Positions 17,949 through 27,199 of a stretch of DNA of 64,000 nt are shown here, piece after piece. The notes below the pieces were generated by a model. It had not been told where the DNA came from. It did no database searches and was given only the letters and a program-made list of their open reading frames with translations. The DNA comes from Terrirubrum flagellatum (GTDB lineage Bacteria; Pseudomonadota; Alphaproteobacteria; Rhizobiales; Beijerinckiaceae): contig NZ_CP091851.1 of the NCBI RefSeq assembly GCF_022059845.1, positions 3,596,001 through 3,660,000 on the forward strand. Direction: 5' to 3'. How positions within the stretch are numbered: the first letter of the stretch is position 1; each line of letters opens with the position of its first letter. The position numbers and the translations under genes were made by a program.

Positions 17949-19460
17949 TCACTTGCCGGCGCTGGCGTTCTTGAGGCCCATCAGCGAGCGGTTCGCAAGC
18001 ATCTCGAAGCCCTGCACATTGCTGCGCAGCGCCGTGAAAAGCTGGCCGTAGGTCAGATGGGCGATCGGGCCGGAGCAGGCGAGAATCGACTGCGCGTCCG
18101 CATACATCTTCTTGCGCGCCGCCTGATCGAGCGTCGCCCGCGCGTCATCGAGAATCTTGTCGAGCGACGGGTTCGAATATTTGAACACATTGGTCGATCC
18201 GCCGGTGCGGAAGGTGCGGTAGAAATAATCGTCGGGGTCGACGCTGCCGGCGTTGGTCGAAGCGAACATGTCGAAGTTGGAGTTGCGCCAGTCCTGCACG
18301 AACTGGCCGAGCTCCTGATTCTTCAGCTCGACCTTGAATCCGGCCTTGGCGAGTTGCGCCTGCACCACCTGCGCGATGTCCTTGATGTCCTGACGCGGCA
18401 GCACATTCATCGTCACCGCGATCGGAGTCGCGACGCCCGCCTCCTTCAGGAGCGCCTGCGCTTTCGCGGGATCATAGGCGTAGCAGGGGAACTGCTTCAC
18501 GTCGGTCGCCCACTCCTTCAGCGCCGGCGAGAGAGGTCCGCCGGGAACGCCGGCGCCGAACAGGGCCGCCTGCACGATCTCGGCGCGGTTGATGCCGTAA
18601 TTCACGGCTTCGCGCACCTTGGGATTGTCGAAAGGCGGCTTCGACGTATTGAGGCCAATGAGCGTGTAGGCGAGCTCCAGCGTCTCCTCGAGCTTGACGT
18701 TCGGCTTGCCTTTCACCTGCAGCGCGGTCGCCGCGTCGATATTCGGCAGCATGGAATAAGTGCCGCTGGAGATGCCGACCTGACGCGTCGCCGATTCCGG
18801 AACGATGTTGAATTTCAGGCCATCGAGCTTCGGCAGGCCTGCGCTCCAGTAACCCGCATGCTTCGCGAGCTTCACATAACCGTTCGGCTGCCACTCCTCG
18901 AACTTGAACGGGCCGGTGCCGACCGGCTGCTTCTGCAATCCATCCTTGTCGGTCTCAAAACTCTTCGGAACGATCGCGATCGTCGCCAGCGACGAGAGCA
19001 GCGGCGCCGACGGCTCCTTCAACTTCATCTCGACCGTCGTCGCATCCGGCGCCGAGATCGAATCGATCGCGGCGACGCGGCTCGCCAGCGGTGAAGCGAT
19101 CTCCTTCGCCAGCACGCGCTTGATCGAGCTGACCACGTCGGCGGAATCCATCTTCGCGCCGTTGTGGAAGGTCACATTGCCGCGGACCTTGAAGGTGTAG
19201 GTCTTGCCGTCAGGCGCCACGGTCCAGGATTCCGCCAGCGCGGGACCGACGCGCAGGCTTGAATCCACCGCGGTCAATCCTTCGTAGATCGTGCCGTTGA
19301 CGATGGCGAAGGTGGAGAAGGCGGTCGCGAGATGCGGGTCGAGGCCGACAGGCGATTGATCAAAGCCGATCTCGAGGAGCTGGGCCTTGACCAAAGCCGG
19401 CGTTGCCGCCGAGGCGAACAAGGCGCCGGCCATTAGGGCTGCGCGGGCAAGCGAACGCAT
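17949..19460 (-). CDS. ABC transporter family-5 peptide-binding protein
   Basis: 503 residues. A cleavable signal peptide (~1-26, 'AGALFASAATPALVKA') precedes the SBP_bac_5 domain with 'LDPHLATAFSTFAIVNGTIYEGL', 'NVTFHNGAKMDSADVVSSIKRV' and 'GTGPFKFEEWQPNGYVKL'. The ATG at 19460 is chosen over longer frames because GGAGGT lies ideally upstream and the signal peptide starts there. It leads the importer operon and is divergent from anmK, 68 bases apart. The ligand may be a dipeptide, oligopeptide or muropeptide; context favours cell-wall fragments. Confidence 0.93.
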   Translation of the reverse strand: MRSLARAALMAGALFASAATPALVKAQLLEIGFDQSPVGLDPHLATAFSTFAIVNGTIYEGLTAVDSSLRVGPALAESWTVAPDGKTYTFKVRGNVTFHNGAKMDSADVVSSIKRVLAKEIASPLASRVAAIDSISAPDATTVEMKLKEPSAPLLSSLATIAIVPKSFETDKDGLQKQPVGTGPFKFEEWQPNGYVKLAKHAGYWSAGLPKLDGLKFNIVPESATRQVGISSGTYSMLPNIDAATALQVKGKPNVKLEETLELAYTLIGLNTSKPPFDNPKVREAVNYGINRAEIVQAALFGAGVPGGPLSPALKEWATDVKQFPCYAYDPAKAQALLKEAGVATPIAVTMNVLPRQDIKDIAQVVQAQLAKAGFKVELKNQELGQFVQDWRNSNFDMFASTNAGSVDPDDYFYRTFRTGGSTNVFKYSNPSLDKILDDARATLDQAARKKMYADAQSILACSGPIAHLTYGQLFTALRSNVQGFEMLANRSLMGLKNASAGK

Positions 19461-19528
19461 ATTGGACCTCCGTCGAACTTTTCCCGATACTATCGAACCC
19501 GCAGGGCGAGTCACGAGGCGAGACATCC

Positions 19529-20623
19529 ATGAACACGGCGATCCGGCGCGCGATTGGCGTGATCTCCGGCACATCCATGGACGGCATCGACGTCTCCGTG
19601 GTGGAGACCGACGGCGACCGTGTCGTGAAGCCCGGGCCGGGGCGTACTTTCCCCTATCCAAACGCGTTGCGGCGCGACCTTCTCGATCTGATCGCGAATC
19701 CGGAACGGGCGCGCCATGACGAGTTGCGGATCCTGGACAAGGCGGTGACCGACGCCCATGCCGGCGCGGTGAAGTCCTTCATGCAGGAGCAGGGTTTTAC
19801 GCCGTCCGACGTGGCGCTGGTCGGACTGCATGGCCAGACCGTGCTGCACCGCCCGGAAGAGCGATTCACGCGCCAGCTCGGCGACGGGGCGGACGCCGCG
19901 CGTCAGCTCGGCGTCGACACGGTCAGCCGTTTCCGCCACGCCGATGTGGCCGCGGGCGGTGAAGGCGCGCCTTTCGCGCCGCTCTACCATCGCGCGCTTG
20001 CCGGCGAGTTGCCGGGGCCGCTGATGGTTCTGAACTGGGGCGGCGTCGGCAACGTCACTTTCATCGACGGCGACGAGGTCGTGGCGTTCGACACCGGTCC
20101 GGCGAACGCGCTCATCGACGACTGGATCCTGAAAACGCGCGGCGTCCCCTATGACGCGGACGGCGCGCTGTGCGCCAGCGGAACGCCGGACATGAAGAAG
20201 GTCGCAGCGATGATGGAGAACCCCTTCTTTAACCGGCCGCCGCCAAAGTCGCTCGACCGCAATGATTTCCATCGCCGCGCGCAGATCGTCGAGGGAATGA
20301 GCGACGCAGACGGCGCGGCGACCCTGGCCGCCTTCACCGTCGAAGCCACCGCCGCTGCGCTGCAGCATGTGAAACGCCCGGCGATCCGCTGGCTCGTCAC
20401 CGGCGGGGGACGGCTGAACGCCTTCCTGATGAGCGCGCTGGCGAAACGGGTGTGCGTTCCAGTCGAACCAGTCGAGGCGGTCGGCTGGAACGGCGACTTC
20501 ATCGAGGCGCAATGTTTCGGCTACCTCGCCGTGCGCTCGACGCGCGGGCTTCCGCTCAGCCTGCCGACCACGACGGGCGTACCGCGCCCGATGACCGGCG
20601 GCGAACTGGCGCGCGCCGCGTGA
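19529..20623 (+). CDS. anmK: Anhydro-N-acetylmuramic acid kinase
   Basis: 364 residues. It cleaves and phosphorylates 1,6-anhydro-MurNAc from turned-over peptidoglycan to MurNAc-6-phosphate. Motifs: 'GVISGTSMDGIDVSVVE' (ATP phosphate loop), 'GLHGQTVLHRP', 'NWGGVGNVTFI', 'FDTGPANALID' and 'VTGGGRLNAFLM'. A GAGGCGAG ribosome site precedes the ATG. The serine hydrolase gene overlaps its end by four bases, and murQ, the next enzyme in the pathway, is 2 kb downstream on the other strand. Confidence 0.96.
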   Translation: MNTAIRRAIGVISGTSMDGIDVSVVETDGDRVVKPGPGRTFPYPNALRRDLLDLIANPERARHDELRILDKAVTDAHAGAVKSFMQEQGFTPSDVALVGLHGQTVLHRPEERFTRQLGDGADAARQLGVDTVSRFRHADVAAGGEGAPFAPLYHRALAGELPGPLMVLNWGGVGNVTFIDGDEVVAFDTGPANALIDDWILKTRGVPYDADGALCASGTPDMKKVAAMMENPFFNRPPPKSLDRNDFHRRAQIVEGMSDADGAATLAAFTVEATAAALQHVKRPAIRWLVTGGGRLNAFLMSALAKRVCVPVEPVEAVGWNGDFIEAQCFGYLAVRSTRGLPLSLPTTTGVPRPMTGGELARAA

Positions 20624-21642
20624 GGCTCGAACAGATCGCAGCGACGGCGTTCGAACCGGTCGCAGATATCCTCGCGGCGAAGCGCATTCCCGGCGCCGTG
20701 CTCGGCGTCGTGAACGCCGCCGGCGAGCGCGCCATCAAACTCGACGGCGCCGCGCAGCTCGATCCGGAATTCGCAGCGATGACGCGCGCGACCGTATTCG
20801 ATCTTGCATCGCTTACGAAGGTCATCTTCACCACGACGCGCATCCTGCGCCTTGTCGAGCAGGGCCGCATCGGGCTCGATCAGAAGCTCAGCGAACTCAT
20901 TCCTGATCTCAGGCAATATGATCCCGCGGCGGCGGAGCGCGCGCTGACCGTGCGCCAGTGCCTGACGCACCAGACGTTCCTGCCCGCGGTCGAGCCGCTT
21001 TACACCTATGCGCCGCACGATCCGCAGACGCTGCGCACTTTCGTCCTGCAACGCGTCTGGAAGCAGGGTCCGCCTGTCTATTCCGACATCAACTTCATTC
21101 TGCTGGGCATCGCGATCGAGCGCGTCAGCGGCTCGGCGCTGATCGATCAACCGCTCGATCCCGGATTCACCTTCAGGCCCGATCCGAACGCATGCGCCGC
21201 AACCGAACGCTGTCCGTGGCGCGGCCGCGTCATGCGCGGCGAAGTCCATGATGAAAACGCCTTCGCGCTCGGCGGCGCGTCAGGCCACGCCGGCCTGTTC
21301 GGCCCCATCGACGCGGTGCTGGATTTCGCCGCGGCGTTGCTGAGCGGCAAATTGATGAAGCCGGAAACGATCGCCTTGTTGCGCAAACGCGAAGCGCCGC
21401 AGCGCACGCTCGGCTGGGAGATGAAATACGAGATGTGGTCAGGCGGCGCGCTCTGTTCGGACGATGCGATCGGCCATACCGGCTTCACCGGCGTCGGTCT
21501 CTGGATCGATTTCCGGCGCGGCCTCGCCTGGTCGCTGCTGACCAACCGCGTCCATGCGACACGACATTTCGATTCAGGAATCATTCCGCTGCGCCGCGCA
21601 GTGGGCGAACGCGTCATCCAATCCTTCGATTCTCAGAATTAG
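20620..21642 (+). CDS. Serine hydrolase of beta-lactamase (class C/PBP4*) family
   Basis: 340 residues from a GTG that overlaps the anmK stop (GTGA). Active-site motifs are present: Ser64-x-x-Lys67 ('SLTK'), Tyr154-Ser-Asp ('YSD') and 'GHTGFTG' as the KTG-box counterpart. No signal peptide is visible, so it probably acts in the cytoplasm. Co-translation with anmK suggests a role in muropeptide breakdown, such as an amidase or esterase on imported fragments, rather than drug resistance. Its stop overlaps the stop of the convergent EamA gene. Confidence 0.9.
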   Translation: MRLEQIAATAFEPVADILAAKRIPGAVLGVVNAAGERAIKLDGAAQLDPEFAAMTRATVFDLASLTKVIFTTTRILRLVEQGRIGLDQKLSELIPDLRQYDPAAAERALTVRQCLTHQTFLPAVEPLYTYAPHDPQTLRTFVLQRVWKQGPPVYSDINFILLGIAIERVSGSALIDQPLDPGFTFRPDPNACAATERCPWRGRVMRGEVHDENAFALGGASGHAGLFGPIDAVLDFAAALLSGKLMKPETIALLRKREAPQRTLGWEMKYEMWSGGALCSDDAIGHTGFTGVGLWIDFRRGLAWSLLTNRVHATRHFDSGIIPLRRAVGERVIQSFDSQN

Positions 21643-22550
21643 GCGCGCCGCAGCAGGAAACAGGCGCCGATGATCATCGCGGCGCCGATCATCATTGCGA
21701 TCGACGGAATTTCGCCGAACCAGATCAGACCGATCAGGGCCGCCCAGACGAAGCTCGAATATTCGAGCGGCGCGAGGCGGCTGGCTTCGGCGCGCGCATA
21801 GGCCTGCGCCATGGCGAGATGGCCGAGAACGCTGCAAAGGCCGATGAACAGCATCGCGGGAACGTCCGCCAGCGCCACCGGCCTCCAGAGTCGCGCGATC
21901 TCCGAACCCGGCGCGACAAGCGGCGCCAGCGCGAACAATCCGCCGAGCACGATTGCCGGCGTCAGACTCTGAAACAGCACGATGGTGATCGGCGGATCAG
22001 ACAGCGCCTGACGCCGGAGAAAGACGAGGACGAAGGCGTAGCACACGGCCGACCCCAACGCCGCGAGCGCGCCTTCGAGATGACCGGGTTTCGCGCCGGA
22101 GAGATCGACGCCGCCGATCGCGATGATGACGCCGATGAAACCAATCGCGAGCGACAATGCGATGCGCCCGCCCGGACGTTCGCCCAGCATCGGCATCGCC
22201 GCGAGCGCGGCGAGGATCGGCGCCATGTAGGACAGCGCGAACACCTCCGTCAGCGGCGCCTTCGCCATGGCGTGGATGAAAAGCGCCGACGCGATGAGAA
22301 ACAGACCGCCGCGCTGCAAATTGCCAATGACGCTGCGGCGCGTGGGCTTCGGCGCGCCAAACGCGAAGAACAGCATCGCGCTGAATACGGCGCTCGGCGC
22401 AAAACGCAGGAAGGTGACCTGCGTCGATGTATAGCGCGTCGTCAGGTCTTTCAGCGCGCCGTCCATGGCGCAAAGAGTCGCGACGGCGAGCAGCGCCATC
22501 GCCATCGGCGGAACGCGAATCAGCTTTTGTGAAATCAGCAGCGTCGACAC
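21639..22550 (-). CDS. EamA/DMT-family transporter
   Basis: 303 residues with ten predicted membrane helices in two EamA repeats. Markers are 'FLRFAPSAVFSAMLFFAFG' in the first half and 'ARAEASRLAPLEYSSFVWAALIG' in the second. It is paralogous to the transporter at 30155-31069, most visibly in the 'APLEY' region. The substrate is unknown; such proteins export or import amino acids and metabolites. Confidence 0.9.
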   Translation of the reverse strand: MSTLLISQKLIRVPPMAMALLAVATLCAMDGALKDLTTRYTSTQVTFLRFAPSAVFSAMLFFAFGAPKPTRRSVIGNLQRGGLFLIASALFIHAMAKAPLTEVFALSYMAPILAALAAMPMLGERPGGRIALSLAIGFIGVIIAIGGVDLSGAKPGHLEGALAALGSAVCYAFVLVFLRRQALSDPPITIVLFQSLTPAIVLGGLFALAPLVAPGSEIARLWRPVALADVPAMLFIGLCSVLGHLAMAQAYARAEASRLAPLEYSSFVWAALIGLIWFGEIPSIAMMIGAAMIIGACFLLRRA

Positions 22551-22646
22551 GCACGCCGCTTCGCATCCGGGCGCGACCGGCGCAAGCGATGATCAGGCGT
22601 GCGAGATTCGCATGCGCATGCTTACGGCGCGTGCTGCGCCGCAATA

Positions 22647-23564
22647 TCAGCTTCCGTCGTCGAGATCGGGCAGCGCGCCCGACTCCGCCTCAAGCAGAGC
22701 AGCGCGCAGATGTCCGCCGTTGCGAGCGAGGATCGCAGCCGCCTCCTGCGCGGACACGCCTTTCGCGATCACACAGGCGAGTTTCAATTCGCCGTCGGCG
22801 GCTTCCAGCGCGCGCACGGCCTCGTCGCGCGGGCAACCTGAAATGCGCGCGACCATGTCGGCGCCGCGCCGGCGAAGCTTCGCGTTGGTCACGCGCATCT
22901 GCACCATCAGGCCGCCATGCACGCGGCCGAGGCGCACCATCAGCTCCGTCGAAAACAGATTGAGCGCGATCTTCTGCGCGGTGCCGGCCTTCATGCGCGT
23001 CGAGCCGGCAACGATCTCGGCGCCCGTATCGATCAGGACGGGAAATCGCGCGGCCGAGAGCAAAGGCGCGCCGGCGTTGTTGGCGATGCCGATCGTCACC
23101 GCGCCGCGCTCGCGCGCCTCTTTCACGCCGGCGACCGTGTAAGGAGTGCCGCCGCTCGCGGCGATCCCGATCACCACATCGTCGCGGCCGACCGCATGTT
23201 CGGCCATCCATCGCCGCGCCGCATCCTCGTCATCCTCCGCGTTCTCGACGCTGGCGAATATGGCGTCGCGACCGCCGGCCATGGCGAAGAGCGCTCGCTC
23301 GCGCGGCCAGGAGAAGGTGGGATAAAGCTCGGAGCTGTCGAGCACGCCGAGGCGGCCCGACGTGCCGGCGCCGACATAGATCAGGCGGCCCTCATCGCCG
23401 GAGAGCGGGCGCACCGCCGCCTCGACCGCCGCTTCAAGTTGCGGCAGCGCCGGGCGAACGGCGGCCACCGCCGCAAGCTGCCCCTCGAACATGGCGGTCA
23501 AGCCATCGATCGCGGGCCAGGCGTCAAGATCGCGATAGCGGGGGCTGACGTCTTCGGTGCGCAT
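22647..23564 (-). CDS. murQ: N-acetylmuramic acid 6-phosphate etherase
   Basis: 305 residues. It removes D-lactate from MurNAc-6-phosphate (the AnmK product) to give GlcNAc-6-phosphate, returning cell-wall sugar to metabolism. SIS-domain motifs: 'RLIYVGAGTSGRLGVLDSSELYPTF', 'GIAASGGTPYT', 'GAEIVAGSTRMKAGTAQKIALN', and a C-terminal UBA-like helical part. The ATG at 23564 begins 'MRTEDVSPRYRDLDAW', the usual N-terminus; a longer frame is spurious. Confidence 0.96.
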   Translation of the reverse strand: MRTEDVSPRYRDLDAWPAIDGLTAMFEGQLAAVAAVRPALPQLEAAVEAAVRPLSGDEGRLIYVGAGTSGRLGVLDSSELYPTFSWPRERALFAMAGGRDAIFASVENAEDDEDAARRWMAEHAVGRDDVVIGIAASGGTPYTVAGVKEARERGAVTIGIANNAGAPLLSAARFPVLIDTGAEIVAGSTRMKAGTAQKIALNLFSTELMVRLGRVHGGLMVQMRVTNAKLRRRGADMVARISGCPRDEAVRALEAADGELKLACVIAKGVSAQEAAAILARNGGHLRAALLEAESGALPDLDDGS

Positions 23565-23674
23565 CTTTGACGGCTGCGTCGCGTCGCGGGAATCGCTCGC
23601 TCGGGGCGCGGCACGATCATCGCCGCCGCCCGACGTGACAAGCCCATCGCCCGATCGCGCCGAGCGGCGAACCA

Positions 23675-26023
23675 TCAGGCCGGCCTCAGGCGCCAGACGA
23701 ATTCGGTCGCGGCGTCGATCGCTGCTGGGGAATACAACATGGGCGCATAATCGGACGCCGCCCACACCGGCGCAAGCTTGTCATAGTGACGCGACCGGGG
23801 ATCGCCCGACTGGCCGGGCGCGTTGACGCACTGGCTGCGATCGAGATCGGCGAGATCGACGATCATCCGGAAAGAGGCGCCATGCATGACGCGGAAATCC
23901 GAGCCGCGATAGGAAGCGAGCTTCACGGTCTGGCCTGAACCGCCCATCGGCAGCGGACCGACATCAGGAACCCTGGCGCGCGCCTCGCCAGCGACCGCCG
24001 CCAGCGGATGCGAGAAACCGCCATGATGCAGCCGGCCCCATGACCAGGACGCGACATCATCTCCGAGCAGCGTCTTCGTCTCGCGCGTCGCCGCCGCGAG
24101 AGTCTCGATCAGCAGCCTGTCGCGCGCTCCGGCGTCATCACCGAAATAGCGCGCGGGATTTTCGAGCGCTGCGACGATGGCGCTGGCGTCGCCGGGAACG
24201 AGCAGCGAGGCGGCCTCGCCCGCTGCGCGGCGAAACAGCGCCGGCTTCAGATGCTTGGCCCACCAGATTTCGAACAGAGCCGCCGCCGCGCTGTCCGCCG
24301 CCAGCCGGCCATCAAAGCCGCGAAGGAGCGCGAGCGGAGCCTCCGCATCGCCGCCGGCCGACATCTTGCCGACAAGCGCGCACAAGCGACGCGCCGGCAG
24401 CGAGGTCTCGTCATTCTGGAGACGCTTCGCCTCATCGACGCCATGGCGCTCGCTTGCCGCGAAGGCCTCGATGATGCGATTGGCGCGCGCGCGATCATTC
24501 CAGTCGAAGCCGACCGGCTTCGCCTCATGCGGCCAATCGTCAGGCAGATTCATTTCATTCGCGGAAAACGCGTAGCCCGACGATGGATTGACGCGCTCGG
24601 GATATTCCGACGGCGGCAGGAAGCCTTGCCATTCGCAGCGCCCGTCGCCGGGCACCGGCAGCAATCCGTTCCAGCCGATGCGGCGCGGAATGCGGCCTCC
24701 TGGCATCCAGGCGATCGTTCCCTTCTGATCGGCGTAGAGATGATTGATCGACGGCGCCCCCCAGCGCGCATTGCCGGCTCGAAATTCATCGAGCGTGCGC
24801 GCGCGCATGATGCTCAACGATGCGAGATAGGGCGCGCTGCCAGGCTCGAACCAGACCGAACGCACGGCATAGGCGCGGCGCTTCTTCGCATCAGCCGCCG
24901 TCACCGGGCCGTGACGCGTGAAGCGCAGTTTCGCGATCTGATCAGGCGCGCCCTTGACCTTGATGACCTCTTCGACAACGCGCATGCGCTCCCATGCGCC
25001 TTCGTAACGATAGAGATCGGGATCGTCGGGATGCGTCTCATAGACATAGACGTCCTCGTGATCCGCGCCGAAGATCGTGAGGCCGAACGCGATGTCGCCA
25101 TTGTGGCCCAATGAAATTCCGGGAACCGCAGGCTCCCCGGCGCCGATGGCGTCAAAGCCCGGCGCCGCGAGATGCACGATGTAACGCAACGACGGCAGAC
25201 TGTGGGCGCGATGCGGATCGCTCGCCAGCAGCGGCTTGCCCGTGCCTGAACGCGACGCGCTCACCACCCAGTTGTTCGAGCCATGCCAGTTGATGTCCTC
25301 CATCACCTCGCTGAACTCGTTCACCTTGCGCCAGGCGCCGGCCTGATCGAGCGTCGCCGCGAGACGCTTCGGCGTGAAGGTCGCCTGCGCGGTTGCGAGT
25401 TTGATCGCATCGATCACATCGAGCGGAATATCGCCGAGCGGCAGATCATCGAATTTCGTCGGCTCGATGTGGGGTGTGACTTCGCGCCGGAGATCATCGA
25501 CGCCGGCGCCGGCCTTCGCCGTCACATTCGCACGCACGACTTTCGAGACCGCCTGTCGCGACAGGCCGTGGCTGCGGATACGCACGATGTCTTCAGCCGC
25601 CCAGCGCGACGGTCTCGTCCCGACAATCGCGAATTCCGGCGGCAGCCGCTCCGGCTCCTTCTCGGTCAGCGCGATATAAGCGTTCACGCCGGCGGCGAAG
25701 CGCGCGCAGATTTTTTTTGCGTCGTCGGCATAGGCGCGCCATTCCGCGTCCATGTCGCCGCGATAGAGGAACATGCGCGCGGCGCGATCCTGTTCGAGAT
25801 AGCCGGGGCCGAAATCCTCGGAGAGGCGGCCAAGCCCGCGCTTGCGCCAGATGTCGAGTTGCCAGAGGCGGTCGCGCGCCGCGTTGAAGCCCTGCGCGAA
25901 CCAGAGATCATCCATGCTTTCGGCGCGGATGTGGCAAACGCCCCAGCGATCGATCGAGATCGACGCAGCGGCGGACAATCCGTCGACGACAAGGTCGTCG
26001 TTGCGGTCGAACGCGAACATCAT
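23675..26023 (-). CDS. Penicillin acylase family Ntn-hydrolase
   Basis: 782 residues. An N-terminal nucleophile amidase made as a precursor and self-cleaved before the catalytic Ser. 'NWHGSNNWVVSASRSGTGKPLLASDPHR' places that at Gly248-Ser249, splitting a ~27-kDa alpha and ~58-kDa beta chain. The N-terminus ('MMFAFDRNDDLVVDG') has no export signal, unlike most penicillin acylases, which suggests a cytoplasmic enzyme. Substrates could be N-acyl amino acids, acyl-homoserine lactones or cell-wall-derived amides. It is followed upstream by the Fe-ADH operon with a six-base gap, so it may be that operon's last gene. Confidence 0.92.
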   Translation of the reverse strand: MMFAFDRNDDLVVDGLSAAASISIDRWGVCHIRAESMDDLWFAQGFNAARDRLWQLDIWRKRGLGRLSEDFGPGYLEQDRAARMFLYRGDMDAEWRAYADDAKKICARFAAGVNAYIALTEKEPERLPPEFAIVGTRPSRWAAEDIVRIRSHGLSRQAVSKVVRANVTAKAGAGVDDLRREVTPHIEPTKFDDLPLGDIPLDVIDAIKLATAQATFTPKRLAATLDQAGAWRKVNEFSEVMEDINWHGSNNWVVSASRSGTGKPLLASDPHRAHSLPSLRYIVHLAAPGFDAIGAGEPAVPGISLGHNGDIAFGLTIFGADHEDVYVYETHPDDPDLYRYEGAWERMRVVEEVIKVKGAPDQIAKLRFTRHGPVTAADAKKRRAYAVRSVWFEPGSAPYLASLSIMRARTLDEFRAGNARWGAPSINHLYADQKGTIAWMPGGRIPRRIGWNGLLPVPGDGRCEWQGFLPPSEYPERVNPSSGYAFSANEMNLPDDWPHEAKPVGFDWNDRARANRIIEAFAASERHGVDEAKRLQNDETSLPARRLCALVGKMSAGGDAEAPLALLRGFDGRLAADSAAAALFEIWWAKHLKPALFRRAAGEAASLLVPGDASAIVAALENPARYFGDDAGARDRLLIETLAAATRETKTLLGDDVASWSWGRLHHGGFSHPLAAVAGEARARVPDVGPLPMGGSGQTVKLASYRGSDFRVMHGASFRMIVDLADLDRSQCVNAPGQSGDPRSRHYDKLAPVWAASDYAPMLYSPAAIDAATEFVWRLRPA

Positions 26024-26029
26024 AAGAGC

Positions 26030-27199
26030 CTAGAGCTTTCCTTCCAACGCCATCGTGAAGATGCGCCGCGCGCCGGCTTCGTCAAGCGGGACGGGATTGC
26101 CGCCGGCCGTCGGGTCCTTCGGCGCCATGGCTGCGATGAGGTCGATCTTCCTGTCGTCGACGCCCACCGCCGCAAGCGTATGAGGCATGCCGATCTCTTC
26201 GCGCAGCGCCAGCACCCAGTCGAGAAAGCCCGTGAAGCCGCCGGAGATTCCGAGATAGGCGGCGACGCGTGCGATCTTCTCCTCGATCGCGGCGCGATTG
26301 AAGACCAGCACATAGGGCGCGAACACGGCGTTCAGCATCCCGTGATGCAGATCATAGATCGCGCCGACGGGATGCGAGAGCGAGTGGATGGCGCCAAGCG
26401 CCTTCTGGAACGCGGTCGCGCCCATCGCGGCGGCGGCCATCATGAAGCTGCGCGCTTCGAGATCGCGCCCATCCTTCACTGCGCGCGGCAGCGCTTCCTT
26501 CACAAGCCGCATGCCTTCGAGCGCAACGCCGTCGGCGAGCGGATGGAAGAACGGCCCGCAATAGGCTTCGAGACAGTGAGCGAAGGCGTCCATGCCCGTG
26601 CCGGCCGTGATCTTCACGGGCATGCCGACCGTCAATTCGGGATCGCACAGCGCGACAACGGGCATCATCTTGGGATGAAAGATCACCTTCTTCGTATGCG
26701 TCGTCTCGTCCGTGACGACGCCGGCGCGGCCGACTTCCGATCCCGTGCCCGCGGTCGTGGGAACAGCGATCACGGGAAGAATTCCGTCAGGGTTGGCGCG
26801 CGTCCACCAATCGCCGACATCCTCGAAATCCCACATCGGCCGCGTCTGTCCGGCCATGAAAGCGATCACTTTTCCCGCATCGAGCGCGGAGCCGCCGCCG
26901 AATGCGATCACGCCGTCATGGCCGCCGTCGCGCAGAATCTTCAAACCTGCTTCGATATTGGCTGCGATCGGGTTGGGTTTCACATCGGAGAACAAAGCCG
27001 ACTCGACCTTCGCCGCGGCAAGACTCTCGAACGCGTTCTTCGTCATCGGCATCGCGGCTAGCGCCGGGTCCGTGACGAAGAGCGGGCGCTTCATGCCGGC
27101 CGAGCGCGCATGCTGTGCAAGCTCCGCGATGCGGCCCGCGCCGAAGCGCATCGAAGTCGGGAAATTCCAGTTGCCGGAAAGCTGCATGGCCGAACTCAT
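26030..27199 (-). CDS. Iron-containing alcohol dehydrogenase
   Basis: 389 residues, group III ADH. Cofactor motif 'GGGSALDAGK', substrate/cofactor 'PTTAGTGSEV', metal ligands in 'GTGMDAFAHCLEAY' (Asp and His), 'HSLSHPVG' and 'LHHGMLNAV'. NAD(P)-dependent oxidation of a primary alcohol or amino-alcohol-derived alcohol to the aldehyde. Its start overlaps the aldehyde dehydrogenase stop by four bases, so the two enzymes probably act in sequence. Confidence 0.95.
   Translation of the reverse strand: MSSAMQLSGNWNFPTSMRFGAGRIAELAQHARSAGMKRPLFVTDPALAAMPMTKNAFESLAAAKVESALFSDVKPNPIAANIEAGLKILRDGGHDGVIAFGGGSALDAGKVIAFMAGQTRPMWDFEDVGDWWTRANPDGILPVIAVPTTAGTGSEVGRAGVVTDETTHTKKVIFHPKMMPVVALCDPELTVGMPVKITAGTGMDAFAHCLEAYCGPFFHPLADGVALEGMRLVKEALPRAVKDGRDLEARSFMMAAAAMGATAFQKALGAIHSLSHPVGAIYDLHHGMLNAVFAPYVLVFNRAAIEEKIARVAAYLGISGGFTGFLDWVLALREEIGMPHTLAAVGVDDRKIDLIAAMAPKDPTAGGNPVPLDEAGARRIFTMALEGKL

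Noticed and set aside
17400..19094. Long plus-strand frame across the DppB-type permease and binding-protein genes
   Set aside because: Antisense shadow; the importer genes are unambiguous on the minus strand.
25283..27061. 592-codon plus-strand frame across the Ntn hydrolase and Fe-ADH genes
   Set aside because: Low-complexity Arg/His/Asp composition; it spans two real genes antisense.
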